Shown in pieces: positions 32,240 through 43,548 of a stretch of DNA of 64,000 bases. Position numbers and translations under genes: made by a program. The first letter of the stretch is position 1. Every line of letters starts with the position of its first letter. The stretch is from Nelumbo lutea (Eukaryota; Streptophyta; Magnoliopsida; Proteales; Nelumbonaceae): the NCBI GenBank assembly GCA_022828595.1, contig JAKGHH010000008.1:25350378-25414377 (forward strand), in the 5' to 3' direction. The notes under the pieces are model-generated. The model was not told the DNA's origin. It did no database searches and saw only the letters and a program-made list of their open reading frames with translations.

Positions 32240-32600
32240 AAATTGATATTTTTTTTTGTTAATATTAATTCATTGATGCATTTTTTTAATATTTATCATA
32301 CAAAATGCAAAAATTACATCTTTATGATTAATTATGCATATCATTCATTTCATGTATATGAAATACATGGAATCAAAAAATTGTGATGTGGACCAGTCAA
32401 TACCACACTACAGAACACCACTATGGGTGTGGACTAGGCTTGTCCACACAGCAGTTTAAAATAGTTGTGGACTATTGTGTGGTATGGATTGGTCCCTGCC
32501 ACAAGGTGTGGTGCACCCACCAATTTTACATCCACACTAAGGAACAACCCCCGAGATTCCACAAAATTTTTTAAAAAAGATTCGACAAATGGCCTTAATT
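32240..32600. repeat. Repeat with GTGTGGACTA/TAGTCCACAC words (left arm)
   Basis: A non-coding segment rich in inverted words (GTGTGGACTAG, TTGTCCACAC, GTTGTGGACTATTGTGTGG) that ends near GGAACAACCCCCGAG. With the zone near 30840 it brackets the NAC relic. Mirrored at 36230-36480. Confidence 0.45.
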
Positions 32601-33076
32601 ACTCGAGTAAACAATCTCTCTCCCTTTAGCCTCGCTTACTACAGAATAACTTGTATGGCATAAGAACACTGAAACCTCACTTAGGTAATGGAGATTTTAT
32701 ATGGCAAACACTACTTGCCCATCAGATATTAAAGGGACAATAGGGTTTTATTTTCCCACACTTATTATGGTGATAAACATAGATATTAAAGGTGGAGACA
32801 AATACACAAATGGAATGGTCTACACAGTTGCACTTGCACATACACACAAAAAAAAAAAAAAAACACTGAGAGCACACACTTTATTGAAGGATCTATGGCC
32901 TATGATCTATCTGGAGATGGAGAAATGAGAAGTAATGATTATAAAGAGTGGATTCAACTTCATCAGACAGATCCAAAGAGTCCCTTGACGAACTTCAGAC
33001 TTTGTTTGGAACTCTGCGATAACAAACCTCTTCGAGACGAAAGGAGACAATCAGCAGCCGTCCTCCTGGTATCCTC
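32601..33076. other. Non-coding region with A-run
   Basis: No gene recognised; a poly-A run is near 32850. Mirrored at 35730-36230. Confidence 0.5.
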
Positions 33077-33420
33077 CTAGATGACAAGAGTCTCCTCATG
33101 TATACGTCGCCGTAAATATGATTTTCTTCTAAGTTGCCAACCAGTTCGCTCCGGATCAAACGAACCTTTCCGATGGTTTTGTCTGGGAGTAGAGATCGTC
33201 TGCGACGCAGCTTGATGATAAGTTGGTTTCTTCTGAGCATATTCTCTCTGACCTCGAACCTCATCGTCGTTCCCCATTTGGGATTCGGACCCCTCTCCTC
33301 ACGTGTAAACCTCTTCTCCCAGGGTTGTCGTCCATGTACGCTCGGCGTAGACTCCGATGTCGCTTCTATCCATGGAAACTTCAGAAATTTCTGCAGAAAG
33401 CTTACTGTCCTATAAGATCC
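33077..33420 (-). pseudogene. C2-domain protein relic (left arm)
   Basis: The minus strand reads GPNPKWGTTMRFEVRENMLR and NQLIIKLRRRRSLL, then DKTIGKVRLIRSELVGN. The order (NPKW, MxFxV, L-I-hydrophobic, D-IG-V-----EL) fits the second half of a plant C2 domain of the SRC2 type, which binds membranes or calcium. The first part is shifted relative to the right-arm copy and no start or C-terminal region is recognisable. It lies next to the centre of the inverted duplication. Confidence 0.5.
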
Positions 33421-34715
33421 ATTACTTGATTAGAGGTAGGAAGCCTCAAAAGCACCTGAAAGCTGCAGAGTAAGCAAGGATTGCAGTAACGGATAACAAA
33501 TGATGCCTAATATAGAGAAAGAAGAAAAGTGTAGAAGGATTATAATAAGGTGTAACTTGGTCAATTAAGGTTCTTGTTTTGGTGTAATTTGGGTAAAAAA
33601 ATAATGAAATTAGGCCGAGTGCATGGTTAGCAGCTAATTACATTGGCCTTTTAATTTGTTGGCCAGAGAAGAAAATAAAATAGAACAAAAAATAATATAT
33701 ATATAGTGAATAATGGAAAATTATAATCTGGTTATTATAACATGGAAATCTCCATTGGTTCCACAACCTGCTGAGCATCACGTTCGTCTAATATTTGCTC
33801 CGGTGAATGATGGATCTAATGATGTTATTATAACATGCATAAAATTGTAATCTAGTTAATTTTCTGCATCATTACAATACCAAATGGATGAACTTGCATC
33901 CTATGTACCCGGGTTTAGAGGATTTCTGGACCTACCAAAGGAAAGCATACATGACGACACCATTTACAGGATAGACCATTCCTTAATAGTGCACAGCAAA
34001 AAAAAAAAGAAACAAAAAAGAAAATAATATTTTTAAAAAAATAACACCACCTTACAGTTTCTAATTTTATTTTCTGTTGTTTCTTACTGATTTTCACTCG
34101 TGTCACCTTGTAAAGATGCACCTTACATGGACCAAACAACCCCATCCCACCCTGTATTGGGAATCTCCTGCACTTAGTGTTCATGGGGAGATATTCTCAA
34201 TACACGGTGGGATTGGGGCTGTGAGATCCACGTGAGGTGCCGCTCTCGTTCTGCGAGAAGCAGATCCCGAATCATATTGGATGGCGTAGAGAGTTTCAAT
34301 CTACTTTTCAAGAACAACTTATTAAAATATAAATGACATATATATATATATCACATTGATGATTAGTTCAGCCAGCTAAATGAAAGAGAATGTATAATAC
34401 AAAAATCTCTCTTATTTTCTTTCCTATTGGAAGCTAATTAGATAAAGCAGAGATTATTTAAGATGGAAAAAAGGATTAAAACAAAAGGACAATAAAATAG
34501 TAAAAAGATTTAAGTTATGCTTTCAATTTCAGCATATATGATTTAAATAGTAAAAGGGATGTATAATCCAATTTCCTATTGATTGAAGTGAATATTTCTA
34601 AAAGTTCAAGGTACCTATAAATTTAAAATGCATGAATATTAAAAGCATGCCATATATTCGAATCTGGTTGCTTGTCAATAATGCAGCCCAATTGATTAGA
34701 TAGGTCGGGTTGAAT
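33421..34715. other. Centre of the inverted duplication, including 758 unpaired bases
   Basis: 33421-33957 pairs with 34816-35400. 33958-34715 has no partner in the window: it holds an A-rich run, GCACTTAGTGTTCATGGGGA, CACGGTGGGATTGGGGCTGT, a (TA)n run near 34340 and a segment resembling 17526-17700. No gene. Confidence 0.6.
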
Positions 34716-34815
34716 NNNNNNNNNNNNNNNNNNNNNNNNNNNNNNNNNNNNNNNNNNNNNNNNNNNNNNNNNNNNNNNNNNNNNNNNNNNNNNNNNNNNN
34801 NNNNNNNNNNNNNNN
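34716..34815. other. Assembly gap of 100 N
   Basis: Exactly 100 N, the usual placeholder for a scaffold gap of unknown size. The right arm of the inverted duplication starts at the first base after it. Confidence 0.99.
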
Positions 34816-35399
34816 TGTCGTCAGTATGCTTTCCTTTGGTAGGTCCAGAAAATCCTCTAAACCCGGGTACCATAGGATGCAAGTTCATCCATTTGGTATT
34901 GTAATGATGCAGAAAAATTAAACAGATTAACAATTTTATGCATTGTTATCAATAACATCATTAGCATCTCATCATTCACCGGAGCAAATAATTAGACGAA
35001 CGTGATGGCTCAAGCAGGTTGTGGAACCAATGGAGTGATGCTTCCATGTTATAATAACCAGTATTATAATTTTCCATTATTCACTATAATATATATTATT
35101 TTTTGTTCTATTTTATTTTCTTCTCTGGCCAACAAATTAAAAGGGCCAATGTTAGATTAGCTGCTAACCATTGCACTCGGCGCTAATTCTCATCTATTTT
35201 TTTACCCAAATTACACCAAAACAAGAACCTTAATTGACCAAGTTACACCTTATTATAATCCTTCTACACTTTTCTTCTTTCTCTATATTATGCATCATTT
35301 GTTATCCGTTACTGCAATCCTTGCTTACTCTGCAGCTTTCAGGTGCTTTTTGAGGCTTCCTACCTCTAATCAAGTAATGGAGTCTTATAGGACAGTAAG

Positions 35400-35726
35400 C
35401 TTTCTGCAGAAATTTCTGAAGTTTCCATGGTTAGAAGCGACATCGGAGTCTACGCCGAGGCGTACATGGACGACAACCCTGGGGAGAAGAGGTTTACACG
35501 TGAGGAGAGGGGTCCGAATCCCAAATGGGGAACGACGATGAGGTTCGAGGTCAGAGAGAATATGCTCAGAAGAAACCAACTTATCATCAAGCTGCGTCGC
35601 AGACGATCTCTACTCCCAGACAAAACCATCGGAAAGGTTCGTTTGATCCGGAGCGAACTGGTTGGCAACTTAGAAGAAAATCATAATTTACGGCGACGTA
35701 TACATGAGGAGACTCTTGTCATCTAG
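35400..35726 (+). pseudogene. C2-domain protein relic (right arm)
   Basis: The better copy of the C2 relic. One frame reads DIGVYAEAYMDDNPGEKRF, then GPNPKWGTTMRFEVRENMLR, NQLIIKLRRRRSLL and DKTIGKVRLIRSELVGN. This matches the first and middle strands of SRC2-like C2 domains (xVYAxVxI...T, NPxW, DxxIGxV). It has no convincing start and ends after about 20 unrelated codons. No transmembrane or second C2 part is seen. Confidence 0.55.
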
Positions 35727-36984
35727 GAGGATACCTAGGAGGACGGCTGCTGATTGTCTCCTTTCGTCTCGAAGAGGTTTGTTATCGCAGAGTTCCAAAC
35801 AAAGTGCTGAAGTTCGTCAAGGACTCTTTGGATCTGGCTGATGAAGTTGAATCCACTCTTTATAATCATTACTTCTCATTTCTCCATCTCCAGATAGATC
35901 ATAAGGCCATAGATCCTTCAATAAAGTGTGTGCTCTCAGTGTTTTTTTTTTTTTTTTGTGTGTATGTGCAAGTGCAACTGTGTAGACCATTCCATTTTGT
36001 GTATTTGTCTCCACCTTTAATATCTATGTTTATCACCATAATAAGTGTGGGAAAATAAAACCCTATTGTCCCTTTAATATCTGATGGGCAAGTAGTGTTT
36101 GCCATATAAAATCTCCATTACCTAAGTGAGGTTTCAGTGTTCTTATGCCATACAAGTTATTCTGGTAGTAAGCGAGGCTAAAGGGAGAGAGATTGTTTAC
36201 TCGAGTAATTAAGGGCCATTTGTCGAATCTTTTTTAAAAAATTTTGTGGAAACTCGGGGGTTGTTCCTTAGTGTGGATGTAAAATTGGTGGGTGCACCAC
36301 ACCTTGTGGCAGGGATCAATCCACACCACACAATAGTCCACAACTATTTTAAACTGTGGACAAACTGTGTGGACAAGACTAGTCCACACCCATAGTGGTG
36401 TTCTGTAGTGTGGTATTGACTGGTCCACATCACAATTTTTTTATTCCATGTATTTCATATACATGGAATGAATGATATACATAATTAATCATAAAGATGT
36501 AATTTTTGCATTTTGTATGATAAATATTAAAAAAATGCATCAATGAATTAATATTAACAAAAAAAAAATATCTATTTTTTTTATAAAACAATAGTAAAAT
36601 AATTAAAAAATATTATTTCATTGATAAAAACATTAAAAACATAAATATTAAAGAATTAAGTAAGACGATTAATATTTTATTGACAAAAATATTAAAAATA
36701 ATATGTAAACAATTGATACGAGAAATATTTTGTAAGATAAGCATGACATCTAACGACTTATGCAAGCTAATAATTCACTTATTCCTGTACTAGTTGCAAT
36801 GCAAGCATAATAACAAAAAGTAGGGCTGCTTGATTAGAATTCATTTGAAATTTATAGTTTATTCACCAATCCCGGTCTCAGGAAATTGGGTTTTTTTAAG
36901 AAATAGAGTTAGTGCTTGGGGTCAAAACCAATATCAGTTCTAGAAAAAAATCTCTATGGCTTATGAGGAAAAGATTGTAAGCAG
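35727..36984. other. Non-coding region (mirror of 31830-33076)
   Basis: Contains a T-run near 35945, the GTGTGGAC-rich repeat (36230-36480) and an AT-rich block (36480-36780). No gene. Confidence 0.5.
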
Positions 36985-37610
36985 GAGTGGAAAATGTCTC
37001 TGGGCTTAATATGGAAGATGAGTAGATTGATTTGCCTCCGGGTTTCAGATTCCACCCCACCAATGAAGAGCTTATAACTCACTACTTGTCCAAGAAGTGG
37101 TCGACAACAACTTCTATGCTATAGCAATTGGAGAGGTGGACTCGAAGAAGTGTGAACCTTGGAATATGCCATATAAGTCATTTGAAACAGATTTTGTCCC
37201 TCTCTTCTATGTTTGTTCCTGAATTACATTTTAACTTTAAAATTTGTGTTTTGTTGAATAAAGGGAGAGCAAAAATGGGAGAGGAGTGGTACTTCTTCTG
37301 CGTTAAAGGCAGAAAATACCCAACTGGTTTGAGGACGAACAAAGCTACTGAAGTTGGTTACTAGAAAGCTATAGGAAAGGACAAGGAGATTTATAGAGGG
37401 GAAAACACTTGTTGGAATGAAGCAAACTCTGATTTTCTATAGAGGAAGAACTCCAAAAGGAGAAAAAACCAATTGGGTCATGCACAAATATAGGCTAGAG
37501 GGAAAATTCTCTTTGTTCAACCTACCAAAATCAGCCAAGGTAGAGTGGAGAGCCCTTCCTCTGCTTTTCTTTCAATTTTCTTCTTTTCGATGTTGATCGA
37601 CAATGTTATT
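36985..37610 (+). pseudogene. NAC-domain transcription factor, broken (right arm)
   Basis: Mirror of the left NAC relic with the same early TAG (MEDE-stop) and the same extra G in exon 2. In addition, the tryptophan codon of the conserved WKATGKD motif has become TAG (EVGY-stop-KAIGKD), while the left arm keeps W but has D for the preceding [20 protein letters not shown] is near 37036-37092 and [19 protein letters not shown] near 37275-37330. The intron between the exons is retained, so this derives from genomic DNA rather than a cDNA copy. Confidence 0.88.
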
Positions 37611-38110
37611 GTGTGGTCCTTGATGAGTTCTTTTTCTGATGTAGTTCGTTCATTTATAGAACGAATGGGTGATATGCAAGGTGTTCAACAAGAGCTCAAA
37701 TGAGAAGAAAATTCAAGACTGTCGTTTGTTCGTTCATTCTTTTTCTGCTGTCGTTCGTTCTTTTACTGTGTGTGAAACACATTATCAAAGGCAACCCATG
37801 GAAGAAATCCATCTATGAGAAGAAGTTGTTGCCGAGAAATTAAGGTGTGGACAGGACTGGTTCACAAGATAGTGTCAACTGGTCCCGTCCACAGTGAACC
37901 GAACACTACTTTCATCCCATGGCGTGGACCGAAATGGTCCATCCATGAGATGAAAACAGTACCGAATAGCACCTCAGACAGTCAAAAGACATAGTAAGGC
38001 CCCGTTTGGTGTGTCTTTTCGCATAGGCTGTTGGTCTTTTAGAAGTTTGGCAGCCCATTTTTTTTTGTCATTTCCCGTTTGGTTGGGAAAAGATAGATCT
38101 AGTCACCGAA
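37611..38110. other. MITE-like DNA (mirror of 30715-31214)
   Basis: Repeats of GTTCGTTC and GAACGA words, GGACAGGACTGG, GGACCGAAATGGTCC, then CCCCGTTTGGTGTG and CCCGTTTGGTTGGG. No gene. Confidence 0.45.
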
Positions 38111-39619
38111 AGACATCTTGCCAGAAAGATGCGTTCTTATTTGTTTTCACAGAAAAGATTCTTGCCAGGCCTTGTAGCAAAGCATGGTGATATATTTAAT
38201 ACATGGAGGTGTTTACGTGTATTGAGCTTGCGCTATCTTCACCTGGGAGATGTTGGGTTATCAGATTCCATCGGCAACTTAAAATTGTTAAGATTCCTTG
38301 ACCTCTCCTGTACTAACATTAGGAGACTACCGAAATCAGTTTGCAGACTCTACCATTTACAAACATTGCTACTTGAGGGCTTCAACTATATTGAGGAATT
38401 ATCTAACAACTTACGTAGCAGCCTTGTTAACATTCGACTTATCAAGATGGGCAACTATAAGTGTAGAATATTAATCCCACGGGCGCGGGGAGAGAAAAGC
38501 GGTAAGGATGGAGTTGCAGATGACTTGAAGTTTTATGCTAAGTGCATCGAGGCAAGTAATCTTATGATTTTAGGGTTAGAGAATCTTGCAGCCACCGACG
38601 ACATTGCAAATGTCATTATCATGATGAACAACACCCATCGTCTTACATTAGAGTGGGATTATAATGACTTCTCTGGACATGGAGAAGGAGCGGCAGCTGT
38701 GGCCCAACAAGTGATCGAGTCTCTTCTTCCACCACAGAAAGATGATAGGAAGCTAAATGAACTCATAATCAAGGGGTATATTGGTGAAAGATGGACCGAG
38801 TGGAAATGGAAGTTGATCCTGACCTACAACAAGCATCCTCCTCTTCTTTTTATGCTCAACAACTTCAACCACTTTTCCCTTGGTTAGAAGGCCTTGAGAT
38901 ATATGACTGCCCCAAGCTAAGAGCATTGGAGGTCTCCCACCCCATTCCTTCCTTGACAAAATTGCACATAAAAAATTGTGAACGATTGGAATCCCTACCA
39001 GAGGAGATGAACAACTTATTCACAAATCTTAGAGAGATTACAATTGTCCGATGTCCTCGCCTAATGGCATTTTCTCAAAGAGGATTGCCAACTAAGTTGA
39101 GTGAACTTTTGATAGAAGAGTGTAAGCAACTCAAATCCCTTCTTCCAGGTATGCACAACATCACATCTCTTGAAGATTTAAGAATACTACGATGCCCTCG
39201 CTTAACGGCCTTTCCAACTGGGGGGTTGCCAACCGGACTAGTTCGTCTCGAAATCAGCGGATGCGGTGAGGACGACAGGGAACTCCTCCCACCCGAGGGT
39301 GTTGGCTTGCACCAGCTTACACGTCTAGAATCGTTGGGCATCAATGATTGTACGTCCTTTCCAGAAGACGAGGATTGGAAACTGCCTACATCTCTTATGT
39401 CCTTGGTGATTTGTAATTCTCCGAGGTTCGCACCCTTGCCGGAAGCCGGACTCCCCACTCAAACTTCAGGATCTTATAATCATTGGTTGTCCTCTTTTAA
39501 GCAAATCTTACAGAAAGAATAAAGGGAGAGATTGGCCCAAGATAGCGCACATTCCCTTGATACAGATTGATTACGTATTCATCCAAATTCCAATGCGTTA
39601 TTTGAACCTTGATGGGTAA
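38111..39619 (+). pseudogene. LRR half of a CNL resistance gene (right arm)
   Basis: LRR region mirrored from 29205-30691. It is open from MRSYLFSQK (38129) through GLENLAATDDIANV and LIIKGYIGERW to a stop at 38887. LRR-like sequence continues one frame over (38791-39522: LFPWLEGLEIYDCPKL, SLTKLHIKNCERLESLP, LRILRCPRLTAFP, LEISGCGEDD, SFPEDEDWKLPTSLMSL), so a one-base shift lies near 38800. A further extra A (CACTCAAAC, left arm CACTCAAC, near 39460) shifts the C-terminal end out of frame, leaving TSGSYNHW. No coiled coil or NB-ARC precedes it. Each arm therefore has at least one private frameshift. Confidence 0.88.
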
Positions 39620-41637
39620 CTTATGGTGGTAAAGTTGACTACAAAAATATGGATGATATAACAGCGTTGCATGCTCCCCAGTGACCATTTATATTTTGTG
39701 TTCTGCCGAGTCCCCTCTTTCACAAGTACACAGCTTTCATGGTGATGCCTCACTTCTACAATGACCGCAAACAGGGGATTCTTGTTGATTTATGTCAAAG
39801 CAGTAATCAGGTTTCTCATCTTCTTGTTTTCTCTTGCTTATTTGCTTTCATTTCTTCACTTTCTTTTCCTCATCTCTTAACTTTTGTGAAAGAAATTTTT
39901 GGTAGTAGTTAAATGGATTGTTATTTGCACTACATTATTTCTGCATTTTTACAACTCTGTATTATTTTACTTTTTGTCATATACTTATTATATTTAATCA
40001 GAGGCCATTCATTTCAAAGCTGAAAATTTGTTTTTTGAACTTTTTTTCTCGACAAAAAACTATATTTATTCTTCCATTTCCTTATTCTCTGCCCCCAAAA
40101 GAAACAAGTTCTTTTCTATGGCATGAGGTGAGTTTTCTTTCTATTTTCTCTGCATTCAAGGAATTTTTTTTTCTCTACTAATTAAACTACTTTCTTCCTA
40201 AAATCAATGTTTTCTTTTGTCTAGCTATCGCATGTGGGGTAAAGAGAAATATTTAAGGCTGTGTTTGGTTTGAAGGGTCCGACTTTTCCCTTCTTTTCTC
40301 TAACTTTTCCTTCAAACCAAAGGTAGCAAAAGTTGTATTTTCTATAGATCTCTTAACCTAGATCCCACCTCATATTGACCATTTTTCCTTATATATGACT
40401 TCATTGAAAAATGAGGGCAAATTTTACATTTGGAGATGAACTGATGAAGTACTGAACCTTCCAGCTTTAATTGTTAAGCCATGGTCGAGTTTCATCAATT
40501 TGAAGGCACTGGCATCAAGATTTCACTTCCAAGGTGGGCCTTGGTGCAAAGGTTGGTTCGCTCCATTCCGACCTGGGTGACGAGGGAAACAGCAATACCC
40601 ATATCTCACCCAAGGAATTTGGATCACCTGCCAACAAAACACTTCCAACACAATATCAACACAATCTGACACTGTACATTTCATACATGGTGGTTCCCAG
40701 TCTCATGGTGAGATGGGCGGTATCAGATCATGTTGATAGGTGGTTGGAACGTGTTTTATTGGCAGGAGATCCCAAATCGCCTGACCCTGCATTGGGGGAG
40801 CCTTGTGCGCTGGCTGCCCTACATCGAGATTTCACTTTGCCGGGATTTTAATATGTTGCTCACATGTATCTATGAGATAGCATTCAGGTTTCTTTCCTCA
40901 ATGATAAACTATCCAAATTTATTTCTTAATATTGATTTTCTTTCATATCATATAATTCAATATCCTGGCATTTGTAATTTTTGATAAAATGTAAGATTTT
41001 TGTTTGCTTAGCGATGTAAGTTTCATTTGATGTTAATTTGATTTTAATGGTGGTAACGGATTCACATTATTTTTTATTTAAAGATGCCTTATGGGTACAA
41101 TTTAAAATTCTCAAAATACAACTATCTAATACTAGTTGACTTGACTGCATAGTTTTTAACTAAAACCTTGTAACAGATTGTTGATCCTCTGTATCTTGTC
41201 TTCATACTCGTGATTACTCAAACCTTGTAGGCCTGGTAGATGCTTGAGACTAATTAAGATTGCTTTGGAAACTAAGATGACTTGAAATTATACTTTTTTA
41301 ACCAAGCAATGGTTTGAGATTGGTGAGATTAGTAGGGAAGAGCTTTGTGCCCAATATGGTAGCTATACAATTCAATTCCTTTCTTATACATGTGACTATG
41401 ACTGTGTTTGGCCTGCTTTCAGAGAATTAGTTCAACATCATTTCCACCATTATTGTCTACTACTGTTGTATCCTTTCAGAAAAGTAATTCTGATGAATTT
41501 GTAATTTTAGAATCGTTGTTTGAAGGGTGATTTCTGAGGATATATATATGTGAACATAAAGCAGGATACACAATCATGCATTTTCTTAATCAATTCTAGT
41601 GAGGGAGACCTTTTGAGCTTTCTATCCATAATTTTCA
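39620..41637. other. Downstream region of the right LRR relic
   Basis: Mirror of 27184-29204. Contains the presumed 3' UTR splice site (AAAGCAGTAATCAG then GTTTCTC, near 39811) and the two conserved open frames of unknown meaning (40481-40851). No identified gene. Confidence 0.4.
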
Positions 41638-41844
41638 TTGCAAATTAATGCAGATTCACAATGCTCCAAGGCTCCAAGGCTTGTGATGTTGCTGGAAAGG
41701 AGACTCCCCTCCAAACTTAAAATCAAAATCAAAGGTTGTCCTCTTCTACGAATTACATTTGAAACTTCACATGTTTTGTCATATACCTGGCTGTTGTGTA
41801 CATGTGTCAAAGAGAAATTACATTTGAATCCATTGCAGCAATAG
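41638..41844 (+). pseudogene. LRR C-terminal fragment (right arm)
   Basis: APRLVMLLERRLPSKLKI then KGCPLLR. Mirror of 26977-27183, with G-C-P-L-L typical of the last repeats of CNL proteins. Confidence 0.65.
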
Positions 41845-42689
41845 TTCTAGTAATTATCACAATCGAAATCATTTATTTCGAATTACTGTCTCTCTCAGTG
41901 CTGTGAGATTTGGATCAGAACAGACGCTTCAACCGGTGAACTGGTGATCCAATGAGCTTTATGGATGACAGTTTTTTTTTTCTTTTTGTTAAGGTTTTCT
42001 GTCACGATCCCGGTTAGGGATGTAACGTGAATTTCGTCTACTTCGAGGGAGATGAGAGACCTCCGATAAAAACCAAATGGTTCAGAATAAAATTCTTCAA
42101 TTAATGCTCAAAACGATATTTACAAAACGATAATATAGACTCCAATTAACTCTCAAATTACCATGACTCTCTAGTTAACTAACTCCCCCCCAACTCAACA
42201 CAAATAAGGCATTGAACACAAGCAGTATTACGTTTTCACAAACAATTATAGAAAATCAAATTACTATACGTTATTAATAACTTATTTTACTTACCCACTA
42301 ACCACCTTCAAATCTTATCCCATTAAATAGACATGTGACATTATGAATTTGTGTGACCGATGGTTATTAAATTATTACAACTGTGTCCAAGTGAGATTTC
42401 TGTTTTTTACGTCGACAATCTGATTGTTTTCTCTTGTCAAAGCTCCTCATTAATCCAATTCTCTATGAACACATAAACGGTGCATAACCATACAACAACT
42501 TTTCTCATGACAAACTCTTAAAACTTGAAACTTGCTATAAGACAAATGATTCCCAAATGCCAATTAAAATTGGTGCCAACAATGCATATGCATATCAGTC
42601 GGTGATCATGAAACACTATTGAATGTAGTACTCGAGAGTGTACAGTAAGTGACCATCTCCACAACTGAGTCATTATTTGAGACAGAATG

Positions 42690-43548
42690 GATTTATGGCT
42701 AGCATTTTACAGTTAAGCATATTTTGCGCTACTTGAAAGGTACTATAAATCATGGGTTGTTCTTTGCTTCTACCCCAGGCCTATTCTCCTTACAAGCATT
42801 CTTACATGCTCACTAAGCCAGGTGATTAGATGACAAAAGATCTACAAGTGGGCATGCAATCCTCTTATTAGGTTACTTACAAAGTCAGAACATGGAGTTC
42901 CAAGAAAAAGCAATTGTGGCATGCTCAATTACAAAGTCAGAATATCGAGCTTGTGCCAACCTAGCCATTGAAATCCTATAACTAAGAACTCTTCTTGATG
43001 ATCTGGTAATCAAATTGCCACAAGCATCAATAATTTGGTGTAACAACATGAGAGCAACCATTTTGGCTTCTAATCCTATCTTCCATGCCAAAACACAACA
43101 TATAGAAGTAGGTATCCACTTCTTACAGGATTTAGTACTTAGCAAGAGAACTCATGTGCAGTTTGTATCTTCGAGAGATCAAGTAGCAGATGTTTTTACT
43201 AAACCGTTTAGTGGTTCATGCTTTTAGTGGTCAAAGCTCAAGCTTCATGTTCTGGCGTAACTATTCGCATGAAGGGGGCATGTTAGATGACATGTGCATG
43301 AGGACCCCATGATGTGTTGGAATTTATCAGTTTATTTGTGTTGGAATTTATCAATTTATCTCATTAGTTTCCTTGTTGTATCTGAAGTCAATCTTATCTC
43401 TCATTGATGTAATCCAAATACTAGGGCCAAGTGATTGTATCATTTGGTTCCTCTTATTCTTTCAGAATCTAATTTCTTATCTTATCTTTGTCTTTTTTTT
43501 TTTTTTTCATTTCTCGTTTGTACCCTAGGAACAGAAATTTTCTATACA
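42690..43548 (+). mobile_element. Ty1/copia 3' remnant with LTR (right arm)
   Basis: ILRYLKGTINHGLFFAS near 42720, then after breaks LPQASIIWCNNMRATILASN (43015 onward) and VQFVSSRDQVADVFTKPFS ending at 43227. A polypurine tract GAAGGGGGCA (43271-43280) and an LTR 43281-43548 (TGTTAGATGAC ... TTCTATACA) follow. The 5' part of the element is missing. Confidence 0.85.

Larger units (their letters stand above)
14727..33957 (+). repeat. Left arm of a 19-kb inverted duplication
   Basis: Nearly every feature here reappears in reverse order and orientation at 34816-53950. Matching positions sum to about 68,780-68,820 along the whole length. Differences are scattered single bases and small indels, plus larger ones: a 121-bp duplication present only here (15070-15311) and an 18-bp indel in the LTR. 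The inner end is 758 bp before the assembly gap. The outer end lies inside the unit-2 retrotransposon, where the right arm breaks off. Confidence 0.95.

Noticed and set aside
34598..34933. Open frames spanning the N gap
   Set aside because: They exist only because unknown bases are read as X.
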